Shown piece after piece: positions 39,143 through 50,252 of a stretch of 64,000 nt of DNA. The stretch covers positions 992,001 to 1,056,000 of the forward strand of contig CP137326.1 of the NCBI GenBank assembly GCA_033182465.1. Reading direction: 5' to 3'. The DNA is from Sanghuangporus weigelae (taxonomy: Eukaryota; Basidiomycota; Agaricomycetes; Hymenochaetales; Hymenochaetaceae). The stretch's first letter is position 1; each line of letters begins with the position of its first letter. The notes beneath the pieces were generated by a model. The model saw only the letters and a list, made by a program, of their open reading frames with translations, did not search any database and was not told the origin of the DNA. Made by a program: the position numbers and the translations under genes.

Positions 39143-41926
39143 TTACGATTTTCCAATCATCCCTGTCCAATCGAACTTGTCAAACTTCTTCTTGAACTTC
39201 GACACTCGCTCCGTATTAAATCGGAAGTCGATACGCCTCGGTCTTAACCAGCGACGAGGTTCGAGATCGAGGACGTTGCCAATAATTTCAGCAGCGAAGT
39301 ACCTATAAGACGAAGAGACGAGCAATCAGTAACAGAATAAGACAATAAATATCAAGAAAGAATACAAACTTCGGGAAGTCTCCCCCGCCTTTCTCACCCT
39401 CATCAACCGTACCATCAGGCTCGCCGAGACCCGCAGCTTCACCAGTCCCCTCAATAACATGCCCATACCCCCTTTCACCCTTATAATCAAACTGCACCAT
39501 AAAATACGGCAAGTTCGGCACCATCGCCCTTCGGAACCCACCAGGCCGCGCAGAAAAATCAATCAGCTTCTTATGCTGCGTCCACTCTGTCTCCGCAGCA
39601 AGGATGCTCTCCCGGAAATACGCCGGCGCGTCCTCGTACTGCTCCCACGGCAGTGGCACACATTCAATCACCGTATGTGCTTGCCATTTGAGGTTGATGA
39701 CCGTTTCGTAGAAGATCACGCCCTTGTCCTCTTCGGCGAACATCCGCATGAGACATTTCATGAAGTTCTAGAGGCATGATGAGTGAATGAACGGTTAGCT
39801 TGAAACGCTAAAATGGTACTCTCGTCCGTGATTCACGTACCCGAATTTCATCCCATAAGTCATCATCACCTTCAAGTGTTGCGAGGTGATGCTGGATTGG
39901 GACAATAAGACAGTGACCCTGAACGAGTTCTTCGGTGGGGGTACACGACAAGTAACAACGAGTCGCCATTGCGATCACCGGCGCTTTTGGTGGTGAATCG
40001 TCTTCCCCATAACAGAAGGGACAGGTAGCCAAGACTTTCTGAGTCTTCTTGTAATCTACGAATATAAATCAGTCTAACTTGATAGTTTCAAGAAGAAGAT
40101 TAGAGAGTAGGAAGACAAACCTTGAATAGCGAATTGCCGTTTCATCGCGTCTGAGCGCATCTTCTTGCGACCGAGGCGTTCAGCATTGTCATCCATGTAT
40201 TCAAGATCATCTTCAAAGCCACCATCACGCGTGATAGCTGCTGCAAGCTCTGAGTCTAAGTTCTTCTGGTCTGACATACCAGCGCCAAATCGCTCTTGCC
40301 GCAGCATCTCGCCGAGAGTCAGGTCATCGTCGTCTGCATTGTAGCGCACAAGTTCGCCTGTCTTGGGATCGCGAGTCTCTACCCGATCCTTCTTTTTCCG
40401 GTTGCCCGGCGCTGGTGGTTCGTCTGCCTGACCGGATCCAACATCGTACAGTCGTCCCCGCACGTCCAATGTCGGGAGAACCTCCACTCGTTTTTGCGTC
40501 TTCTTCCCGCCATCGCTGTCTTCATTCTCTTCGCGTCGCTCAACCATGTAAACGCCAGAGGCGCGATGTTGCTCTTCTTCGTATTCCCTTTCAAGCTTCT
40601 CGGCATCCGGAGCACCCATCAATTTAGCGCGCAGCACACGCGCTTGCAATCGGTTCAACTCCTCAGTTGTTAAGGGCTTCTTGCCTTGCATGGATGCGAG
40701 GGACGGTGGAGTCATTACTGTTGGGACTGGAGAATGTGACATGGATAGCGGGCTGCCTTTGGGAGGCAGACGAAGCGACTCGACACGTTTATTCGTTGTC
40801 GTCGGGGCAGCGCCCGCAGGCGAGGGAGTCGTAGGTACGCTTTCTCCGGGACGACGGAAAGACGAAGACCGCGATGATGCACCAGAAGCACCAATGTCAG
40901 TGAACATCAATCGTTGTCCGCGACCTCGTTCTCTATCTTGGTCATTACGATCGCTTTCACGACCGCTCCTCGACTCACGCTTTTCGCTCTTACGAGAGCT
41001 TCGTCGACCTTCTCGTTCATCTAAAATGCGCCGTTCTTCCTTTGCTTCCTCGAAAGCTTCCAGTGAACCGTATCTTTCGACGGCGACCTCCTCGACCGGT
41101 TTGCTCTCGTCTTCCGCCGTTTCATATACGCGTTTAAGCTTCATCATACGCCAGTTTGATCCTGGTCCTCCGGGTGTAGGAGCCTTTGCGGCAGAATGTG
41201 GATACTGGTCTAAAGGAATTCCTTGAGCGAGATTTGTGTTTAGCTCTTTCGAGCTAAGTTTCATCTATATTTCATAGTTGATCAACATCAATTAGACGTT
41301 GTCTGGATAGTTATAATAGCTACCTTGTCAGGGTCCGGCTTCTCTTTCCTCTGCTTCCTCTTGCGTTCCGTTCCTAGACTAGAGAAGAAATCGACACCTC
41401 CACCCATTGCCCGTGCGTTTTGTGCAGGTTCTCCGTAGTCTTCCGTCAGAGACTCGTTTCCGGTTGGTATTAGGAGTTTAGATGAGCTAGACTCTTCTGT
41501 AGGTACATTGACTGATGATGGGGGTAGCAGCATCCATTCATCCCGAACAAGCTTGCTTTCTGCCGGTAAAGAAGGCGGCAGAGGCGGGTCATCTGGTGAA
41601 GCCGTGGCATGGGACTTTAGTTTGAGGCTTTCAGCTGTCGGAATGTCCTTAGCTACCGGCTATAGCAGAAGTTGTTGTTAACTTGCATGATAGAAACGAA
41701 CAGCGATCTAACTTACATCCTCGCCGCCCATGTCAATATTCTTCTCGATCCACATTTCCTCGTCTGGATCCTCGTCGATGACCTTTACATGTTTGTCCTG
41801 TCTTTTCCTTCTTGGTCTGTCTTCCTTGTCGTGCTTATGCCGCTTTTTATTTTTGTGTTCTCTATCTTCATCTCTTCTGCTTCGTCGTTTGTGCTTTGAG
41901 GAATGAAGCTTGTTTTCATCCTCCAT
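39143..41926 (-). CDS. CWF19: Cwf19/CwfJ spliceosome-associated protein
   Basis: The N-terminal 60 residues are basic (KHKRRSRRDEDREHKNKKRHK), then WIEKNIDMGGED and DEWMLLPP. A disordered middle is followed by the CwfJ conserved block PFCYGEDDSPPKAPVIAMATRCYLS. This CwfJ N-terminal domain has a HIT-like fold (EELVQGHCLIVPIQHHLATL). The C-terminal CwfJ domain reads EWTQHKKLIDFSARPGGFRRAM..YFMVQFDYKGERGYGHVIEG and ends KKFKKKFDKFDWTGMIGKS-like. Cwf19 family proteins associate with the Cdc5/Prp19 complex and late spliceosomes, and fungal Drn1 with lariat debranching. The true start is the ATG at 41924-41926. The CLYBL gene diverges 136 bp away. Confidence 0.94.
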
Positions 41927-42062
41927 GATAGTCAATGTCCAGTTTACAGCCTCCGTCCCGGAGATTTGAGGAGTGAGGAGGGTCGTCGATCACTCGCCGA
42001 TCACTAGAATACACGTGATTGACTACTCCGACTCTGGCTCCAACCTCCTGGCAGACGCGGTA
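41927..42062. promoter_or_regulatory. CWF19/CLYBL bidirectional promoter
   Basis: Only 136 bp separates the two divergent ATGs. CACGTG at 42012-42017 lies 51 bp before the CLYBL start. Confidence 0.6.
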
Positions 42063-43580
42063 ATGCTACGTACAAGTGCAACTCGTATTTCTTCTGGAGT
42101 CATCCGTAAACTACAAGCTTCACATCTACAACTACGTTGTCTCAGCCAAAAGCTTGATTTGAAGGATCCAGATAGTGATCGTCCTCGACGCTCATACCTT
42201 TATGGTGAGCATTAATATTGAGTTTGTGGTTCAATATGGCTGCTAATGTGCTTATCCAGTACCATGTTCGGAGCAGCGCATGCTCATGAAATCTCTGGAG
42301 ACACCTTCGGATGTCATTATCTATGACCTAGAGGACAGCGTTGCTCCTGATGCAAAGGCTCGTGCGCGCTCAGCACTGAACACGTTCCTAAATGTGAAGA
42401 GGATATCAATGCTATCCATGTACATAATTGGGTTGACTACATGTCTAGACACGACATGAACGCCCTTTACCTCTACCTTCTCGCGTAGCTGTAAGACTGA
42501 ACGCGGTCAACACGCCTTACTTCGACGATGACGTCCGAGCTGCTGTAAGTCTTAATATGTCTTTCAGTCTTTATAGAATATGCGCTCATATCTCTGACCC
42601 TTATTAGGTCTCCCTTCCTCTAGTCCACACTCTGGTTCTTCCGAAGATTCACTCGGTTTCTGATCTGGATGACGTTGCCGATCTTGTATCATGGGCCTCA
42701 AGTTCTTCCACTGCGCACAGGTCTCAGCCATTACGTCTTGTAGCCAGCATTGAAAGTGCACGAGCATTCTGGGATATCGGCAAAATTGCATCTTGGAAAG
42801 CCCATAATGGACCTACGGGCGGCATACTTGTATCTTTGCTGGTACGCATTGCTCGCGCCTCTGAAACGTGTTTCTAAGTAACGTGCGAACTTACTATCAC
42901 ACAGTTCGCCGCAGAAGACTGTAACGATTTATTTCATCCGTGTCTTTCTCACATTGATTGCTAATCTGTGTCGAGACAGACTGCGCGGATACATCGATAA
43001 TCCGCACGACTTCCCGTCTCGAGCTTCTCTACACGCGTTCACAGATCGCTCTGGCCGCGAAAGCTCACGGCCTCGAGGCAATCGACATGGTTTGTGTGAA
43101 CTACAAGGACGTCGATTACCTACGCGACGAGTGCGAAGATGGCCGTCGGCTCGGATTCACCGGAAAGCAGGCCATCCATCCCTCTCAAGTCGACATCATC
43201 CAGCGAACATTCGTACCAACAGAAAAGGGTACGTAACCGGTTATAAATTCTGCTCCCGTCCCTTTGTCTTCTTTTCATAGACTATAAAACTCCTTTATAT
43301 TTTTAGAAATTACTCGTGCTGCTAAAATAGTTGCGACGATGGAAGCGTCCCATCGTGAAGGCCGCGGTGCATTTGGTCTCGACTTGACTGACGGCTCAGG
43401 TGGACGCGAAATGATTGATGCGCCTATGCTAAAGCAGGTAGGAGCTAGCACGGAAGTTTAAACTATCAGAGTCATAACACTAATACAAATCCCATGGTAC
43501 AGGCGCAAAACGTGCTTCGCCTGGCAAAGGCAGCTGGTCTGAAAATACCAGGCGAACCGCAGGTAAACGACGATCTATGA
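42063..43580 (+). CDS. CLYBL: mitochondrial citrate lyase beta-like (CLYBL/HpcH family)
   Basis: Eight exons (42063-42204, 42260-42393, 42449-42544, 42608-42841, 42905-42920, 42980-43228, 43307-43437, 43503-43580) sum to 1080 nt (359 residues). A basic, Ser/Leu-rich leader looks like a mitochondrial targeting peptide. The TIM-barrel core shows RRSYLYVPCSEQRM, DVIIYDLEDSVAPDAK, VAVRLNAVNTPYFDDD, RLVASIESARAFWDI, FAAEDYCADTSIIR, EAIDMVCVNYKD and RRLGFTGKQAIHPSQVDII. The acidic metal-binding residues and the last GKQAIHP motif match the citrate lyase beta / malyl-CoA / beta-methylmalate family. Animal CLYBL cleaves citramalyl-CoA to acetyl-CoA and pyruvate. Exon 5 is only 16 nt and encodes the middle of the FAAEDY motif. 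Confidence 0.93.
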
Positions 43581-43989
43581 AAGGCTTTAGTTCTCCCGAT
43601 ATTCCAATGTATTTCTCGGTTTCATTGACTTCTAAGAAGTCGCACTAGCAGCTCAGACTGAAACTTTGCAATAGCTGTCTGTAAACTTGCTATATGACAC
43701 TAATTTGTCCGAAATGCGTATGTAAACAACTAGTATTCAATCAAGCGACATTGCAACCGATGGGAAGCTAGAGGCGCCAAAGACAGAAATACAGCGGTAA
43801 TAATGTATTGTACACATTGTGAGTCTAGACTTGACAAGAACGAGCACACGAAAAACCTGAACCGAGGCACTGTGTGGATATAAAACTCCCGTGGCGCGCA
43901 AAAAGCGATATATCCACGACGAAACAGGAGAGAAGGCGGGTATAGACCCAATTGTGAAGCCTGAGGTGTTAGGATGAAATATCGAAATT
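43581..43989. other. intergenic, convergent CLYBL/carrier
   Basis: 409 bp between convergent stops, holding 3' UTRs only as far as I can see. Confidence 0.55.
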
Positions 43990-45214
43990 CTATGACGGCG
44001 TCCGTTTGGAAAGTTGCCTCATCAGCATTTCGTACCTAAGCAGTGTTCAGCAACAACATCGTTGGCAAAAAACATCAAATACTCACGTTAACATAGTAAT
44101 GGCGCTGTTTGGCACTGTACGGAAGAGATTGACAGAAAGACCCTTGTAAAGACCTCGCCAACCTTCCTTCTGTACGATTAATTTCGTCGTATGTATCAGT
44201 CCGCCACGCTGCGATTGACGCGCCTTCCTCACATCGTCCTCATTACCTACGTCCGGCCCTGGAGGTAATGTATTGGAAGCACCATTAATCAAGCGGCGCT
44301 GCGTTTGTAGACGTGTCCGAACCACTTCGTGAGGATAGGTTGTCATAGATGCACACATTTTGGCGATGCCTGAGCAACACAATATACTGGAACTGCTAAG
44401 CGGCTCCTCACGACCAGCTTCTAGCAGTACGTCAGTAAATTCAGCAATGCTCAACCAGGCGACCATCACTTACGAGCCCATTGTTTCAGTTTTTCGTACA
44501 GAGGGAACTGCACAGCAACGTGGAAGATTCCTAATAGACTGGGAAAGAGACCTCTATAAAAGGCTGAGATACCCTCGGTCCTATAGATAGTAAGAAAGGC
44601 ATCTAATGTGTGGCGGTATCGTCCCTCCGAAGGAGGTTGAGTCTGGAGGAATATCCTTTATGAGCATCCTATCGCTAACGTCTCCTCGTTTCAACGCTAC
44701 TCACCTGAAAGCGAGTCTTGATCACCCACAATGGATTTGTCACGATCGTGCTCGAAGCACCAGCACACATCGCAGAAAGAATATGCAAAGCCCAAGGATG
44801 CTCCCGGGCGGTAGGCTGATATCCTTTCGCTTGAGCTGCAGGATAAATTTGCGATTTCTTATGAGGCCGTGGCGTTGCCGCCAGAGGTTGTTCGCCGAAA
44901 TATGTCTTAATCCCATCATAGACGGTAAAGTAGATCGCCCACGTCGGAAGATATCCAAGTATCGTTGGTCCAAGCCCTCTGTATAGACCACGCAAGCCAT
45001 CGGTAAATACAATATGCTTAGCAGTACCTGCGGTGAAATTCTTGGAGATAAATCGGAGATGTAGGAAGATGTGTTATTTTGACCCACCGAAAACTCCCAA
45101 ATACGTCTTATCACTATAGCGGACTTGCTGAGCTTGCAGCTTCGTCTTTATTACGTCCAGAGGACATGTCGCAACGCTAGCAACCAGACCACTGCCCGCG
45201 CCCGCTGTTGACAT
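43990..45214 (-). CDS. mitochondrial carrier, NAD+/pyrimidine nucleotide transporter-like
   Basis: Three mitochondrial carrier repeats, each with Px[DE]xx[KR]x[KR]: CPLDVIKTKLQAQ, NPLWVIKTRFQ and YPHEVVRTRLQTQ. Each is followed by the second helix pattern (GLRGLYRGLGPTILGYLPTWAIYF; GISAFYRGLFPSLLGIFHVAVQF; GWRGLYKGLSVNLFRTVPNSAITM). The PTWAIYF..YDGIK and HVAVQFPLYEKLK phrases are like fungal Ndt1/Yia6 (NAD+) and Rim2-type carriers of the inner mitochondrial membrane. Five exons; the last one encodes YEMLMRQLSKRTPS. The first helix begins right at the proposed start (MSTAGAGSGLVASVA), shorter than homologues, so an upstream exon may be missing. An ATG at about 45320 (MDAEQQYDW) does not splice in frame. 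Confidence 0.82.
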
Positions 45215-45606
45215 CCGCACCCGATTCCGTCAGTAAGCACCAAAGGGATTACAGTCAGCACACGACGGAGCGCCCGAATTGTTCACCCGTCCTCACCAAT
45301 CATACTGTTGTTCGGCGTCCATTTCCGTTCGCCCCGCATGACTCGCCCGCGGGGCGTAGACTCTCACGCGTCCTCGTCGTAGTGGACGTCGTGCGGCGCT
45401 GGGTTTGCCGGACGTCGTGGTGGTGGATAGCGTGCAAGGTAGAAGCGCGGGATGTGGTCGTACGGAGCAAAGAATATTCATTGATCGCATTACGTGATAT
45501 TGTATGCACCAATCAATAGCGGGCTTCAAACTCTACAAAATTGATCGTGATACAGTAAAATTACAAAGGTATAAGAGTACATAAAACAAATAGGGGCATC
45601 TTTCTA
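45215..45606. other. intergenic, carrier promoter and NUF2 3' end
   Basis: 392 bp between two minus-strand genes. A Thr/Pro-like minus frame ending near 45293 might include an upstream exon of the carrier gene, but I could not connect it in frame. Confidence 0.4.
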
Positions 45607-47321
45607 TCAGGTAAGATTCATTCCCAACTTATCCGCAAGTGTCTCCATGTATACCTCTAAGGTAAAAAGTTAGTTCAGATACCTAAGGACAGGTTTCAAG
45701 ACTTGCCAGTCTGGTGTCGGAGCCTCCAATATTCACTTACGAGCTCACTAAGCTCAGCTTCATTCTTCCGAAGATGTTCCTTCATCTAATATCAACAGTC
45801 AGCATGAGCGGCCGCAAGCCAAGAGCGAATGAGAAAGCTAGGACCTTTCGCTCTAGAGCATCCGCTTCCTGCTTCGTCTCCTCAATCATTTTGTCATTCT
45901 CCTTGCGCTCCTCAGACATCTCAGCATACTCTCGCTGCAATCGTTCAAGCTCTTCTGTTGAGCGCAATCTTCGCTCTTCCGCATGCTGTTGAGCACGCGA
46001 AAGTTTTTCTGATGCAATATTTTCTTGCCGTTTTGCTCGCTGTAGTTTGTTCTCAGAGGGATTAGCATAGGAAGCAGGTACAGTGACATACATCAGCACG
46101 ACCCAGCAGCTGCTCCTTGAGAATAACCTTTCGGTCGAGTTCTTCTCGATACGATACTAGTCTGTGTCGAATTGTATCAACCTGAATATGCTCCGATTGG
46201 ATTGTGCGCAAGTCGTCGATGAGTTTCTTCATGTCCTATAAATTGTTCCAGTCAAGACTGCACTTCACGCAGAGATAGTCACAACATACTTGCTCGAAGA
46301 CATTCAATGCGTCTAATTTCACTTTGAGCTCGCGTTGTTTTATTTCAGCAGCAGCAATATGCATTCGCTCGTCCTGGGCAAGTATCGCCATCTCGCTGAT
46401 GTGCTTCTTGATCCGCTCAGGAGACTGGACGATACGACCACGAGACGAGCCAACAGCAGCGGAGACAAGCTCAACTTCGCGCTGTATATTTTCCTATTAA
46501 AGCATCATAAGAAATAGCGGACCATGTAAGTAAGGCCAGTGTACCTTCTGCCGACTGAGCGCACTCTTGTCTTTCTTTCGTGCATCGACTTCCCGTGACA
46601 CCTCTGTCTTCGCGTCCTTGATCCTAACCATCTGCTTCTTCAATTCCTCGTTCTCCTGCCTTAAAGCGAGTCTTTTTGGCTCGTCTGCTTCCCGTTGTTT
46701 CCTATGCCAGAGAGTGATGAGCCTGTAACTCTCTGGACATGCTTGAAAGCCACGCACTTTATTTCGGCAATCTTTCTCCTCATTTCTTCAACTTTTTGCT
46801 TTGTTTGATCTCGCTCTTCCAGCGCGGAAGACGACTGATCACGCAATTTCTTTAAGAAAGGAGCCCTCTCCTCTGCGAACTTGATGAAATTGATGATCGC
46901 GGACAGGATGTTTCGAGTACGCTCAGGTTCAGGGAAAACGAGATCGCGCATAGAGAAGTCCTGTACTCGAGCGGCATGGCACAGTCGTTGCCTTGTAGCA
47001 CATTTGCTTCAGAGAAAATATTGTAAGATGAAGTGAATGCGCAACTTACACGTGGTGCAGAACGAGGTTGAGATTTAAGCTGTTTGAATACAGCTCAGGA
47101 TACTCAGATACCACTGCAAGTGCTCTTCCTACTGGATCTTGAAGCATCTCCGGAGTCAACCCAGTAATCTGCTGGAGGAAAAGGACGTAGATCTTCTGTA
47201 CATTCTCCGCCGTTGGCCTTTGGATCTGGTCCTCCGTAATTCGTAACCCCCATTCCTCTAGAGCGCTAGTAATCTCGGCTATCTTCATAGACGGAAACCA
47301 AAATCCGTCATTGCCATTCAT
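45607..47321 (-). CDS. NUF2: kinetochore protein Nuf2
   Basis: Starts MNGNDGFWFPSMKIAEITSA, the conserved beginning of the Nuf2 calponin-homology domain. It continues LTPEMLQDPVGRAL, FSMRDLVFPEPERTRNILSAIINFIKFAEER and then a long coiled coil (SALEERDQTKQKVEEMRRKI, KIAEIKRKQREADEPK, RIVQSPERIKKHISEM). It ends in a short tail ETLADKLGMNLT. Nuf2 pairs with Ndc80 in the outer kinetochore microtubule attachment complex. About nine exons. With DAD1 at the other end of the window, two kinetochore-microtubule coupling genes are present, though 45 kb apart. Confidence 0.95.
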
Positions 47322-47542
47322 ATCGAAAGAGCAATGGATTAATTAGACGGCTCTTTGAACTAAGCTGGAGGCTTGAAAGATGGGATGATACTGATACTGA
47401 TAGGGATAGATACGAAACGCGGGAGACCGTGACCGTGACCGTGACTCAACGCGTTGACAAAGGTCACGTGGATCAGGAAACGAAATCACATGCACATTGA
47501 CGACGACGATCTCATCTCACATCCTAGATTCTCACTTTCAAG
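47322..47542. promoter_or_regulatory. NUF2 and 47543 gene bidirectional promoter
   Basis: 221 bp between divergent ATGs, containing CACGTG at 47465-47470 and an imperfect short repeat of GACCGTG at about 47425-47445. Confidence 0.55.
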
Positions 47543-50128
47543 ATGGCTACTCTGCAAATTCCTGTCGACAGAGGTTATCTCAATTTACTGGCTCATTTAC
47601 GGGAAGAAAAGCTCAGAATATCATTCGATGCTCTTCAAGCTGCGATATGTCACTATCTAATCCACTTACCGACGACACAGCCAACACCCGCACCGCTTAC
47701 AACTTCCATTATTACATCTCTGCTCTGGCGACCACTTACTTTTAAAGGTTGTTTCTCACTCGGGAACACATTCAGAGTCTCTGTGAGACAGAAATTTGCT
47801 GAGCTCGACAAGAAGGAACGAGGACTATTTGATACATCGATATCGAGCGATCTCACCAGCTGGTTGAATGGGATTCTCGAAGGCTTAAAGGATGGTGCCC
47901 CGCTTTTGCGAATGTCTATAGCAGGCGGACTTCGTCTCGGATTGGACGGCATACAAGATGCAAAATTAAGCCGAAGTCTTCTCCGAAAGGTAGAAGGGAT
48001 AGTGGTTCTTGCATTCGCCGAAGCGGTAGAGATGTCGAATTCCGCAAATGACCAATGGACTTCTGAATTCTCGCATGCGGAAAAAGGTTCGTCAGGTGTT
48101 CACTAGTATAATGCTTCACTTTGCATAAACTAAAATAGTAATGAAGATCGAGCTGAGCTGTCTGTGCTACTGGCATCCCAATACTTTTGCTCGTTCTCTA
48201 CAGATGTGCTTTCCGCCTTAAATATGCTCGTGCGTAATCCCGAGAGTATCCTTGCCCTCCGTAACCCTAATGCCTGATTAGAGTCTAGCGTCGTCTTGTC
48301 TTGCGATAATCGAGAAGGGACTTGCTTCAGGGAACTATCTTAAAGCCGCCCGCGAGGATATGCAACGAGGTATCGATGGGCCCATTACAATTTCAGTAGG
48401 TATCCTTGGTTTTGACCAGCATGATTTTGCTCAATTGCGTTGGACTAAGGCAGGTTCAAAGCTTGAGCGTGTTATTGATGCTCTACAAGCATCAGATTGC
48501 TTTGCTTGCATTGCGTATCTATGCAGGCTGCTTGCGAAAGTCATTTCAGGGTTAACCGATACTTCATTCCGTCGACACGGGAGAAGAGAACTATGGGAGC
48601 TTTTCAATACTGTTGTACGGACTCTCTACTCTATATCTCGCCAGGTTGAAGAGGACTGGCGCTCTAGTCCTCTGGCGGACGTGACATCTGAAACTCAGCT
48701 AGGTAAGCAACCGATCCACTCCATGGAAATACACAGAAAACTCATCGCGACTCCGATAGATGAAACGACGGGCAAAGTAACGGAGAAAATATGGGCGGTA
48801 CTGAAGACGCATCTTTTCTCAACATTGATGCTCCAACAAGCCATGCTGGATATCATCCTCTATCACTCGCCTCCTTCCTCGCTGTACTCGACTTCATACC
48901 TTACATCCACAATCCTCAGCACCCTGTCCTCTCTCTCGTTTGTCATTTCTTCCTTCGGCGGTGTTGCGGCCGGTCCGACCGAAGCCGGTACAGGGCCTTC
49001 ATTTCCAGAGCTGAAGAAAGTTTTCTATATGTCAGTTGACATTCTTTCCACTAATGTAACGGAGAGCGAGGGCTTCGTTCGTAGCTTGGTTCGAGACGCT
49101 CGTACCTCCAGTGGTAAGTTCTATCACTGCTTTGTAGGAAAAATAACCGACATGTTCTAGTGTCACTCATTAATCCCTTCATGCATGCGAAATGGTCATT
49201 TATCCTCACATGTATCGAGCAATTCATCTCTGTTTTGGATGATGACAGTGTTGAAGAAGTCGTAATTCCTTTTTGCGAGCCGTAAGTATGTTTCTTGCCA
49301 GTTTCAGAGCCACGACATGACGCCATTACTTTCCATCAGATTTCTAAGCGACTCATCGAATCGTCAAACATACGAAGCGGCACATTCGGTGATGCTTTCC
49401 ATCTTCGCTGCTCACGCTGAGAAGAGCATAGGCTCTTCTTCGATACAGAATAAGAAAGACAGGAAAGGCAAGTCGACTGAAAAGTCGAGCGATATTAGTC
49501 TTGCGAGACGCTTGGTCCCAGGATACTCCCAAATACTCCTCGAGGTACATTTCCATGTTCCATGCACGTCGATAGCTCAAATATTTACTATGCATTTCAG
49601 GATACACGGGATGGTGGTCTGACGACACCACAGCTTCGTCTCGCGTACGCAGCGCTTGTCAGAAGCACAAGTACAGGTCGAAACCCGCACCACCCTCCAT
49701 CAACAATGCATCGGACATCACGTTCTTCATTTTCATTGCGTGCGTGGAACGGCTCGGAAGTGGATGAAGAATTCTCCGGGGACCCAGCGCTCGCATGGCT
49801 CTGCGTCGAACAACTTCTCCGAGCACACTCTGCCGCTATCAACGAAACACCTCAAATTCGCACAGCACTGTCACTTGCCCTTATTTCCTTGATCCCCAAC
49901 GTCAGTCTGGTACTGCTCCCACGTCTCCTTGTCGAAGTCGAGCGAGTCGTAGACGGAGAATTAGACTCCGGGCGTAGACGTGTCTTGATCGAGAACGTGT
50001 TTGAGGAAATTTTGGAAAGAGTGGGCGATGCAGAACGGGAAGTCGCTATGAGATGGTGGTTTCAGTGCTCGAGAAAGTGGGGAGGGCCCGATGGTAGTCA
50101 ATCTCATGAACTCTCCGAACAAAAATGA
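47543..50128 (+). CDS. large alpha-helical protein, unrecognised
   Basis: About eight exons. The product is almost entirely predicted helix with Leu/Ala-rich heptad-like blocks: MATLQIPVDRGYLNLLAHLR, RISFDALQAAICHYLIHL, RKFAELDKKERGLFD-like and LQQAMLDIILYHSPPSSLYS. Near the end come RTALSLALISLIPNVSLVLLPRLLVEVERVV and ENVFEEILERVGDAEREVAMRWWF. This looks like an armadillo/HEAT-like solenoid. The closing block (TALI.LIP...LLPRLLVEV) vaguely recalls peroxin Pex8, but I see no PTS1 tripeptide (it ends SEQK), so I do not assign it. The first intron needs a GTCAGG donor to hold frame. Start at 47543 lies 221 bp from NUF2. Confidence 0.7.
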
Positions 50129-50252
50129 TCCTTTGCTCTCGGGGTTAGAATAAATACTGCTATAAGACAATCCAATTGTACACATTAACTTTGGTTACAC
50201 TATGCAAATACGATATCCTCATTCCACTTCCAATAGAGTATTGCTCCATATA

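Noticed and set aside
38904-39308. 134-codon + frame at CWF19 3' end
   Set aside because: Its second half is antisense to conserved CWF19 C-terminal coding sequence; the first half is low complexity.
40681-41226. 181-codon + frame over CWF19
   Set aside because: Antisense of the charged middle of CWF19; no family resemblance.
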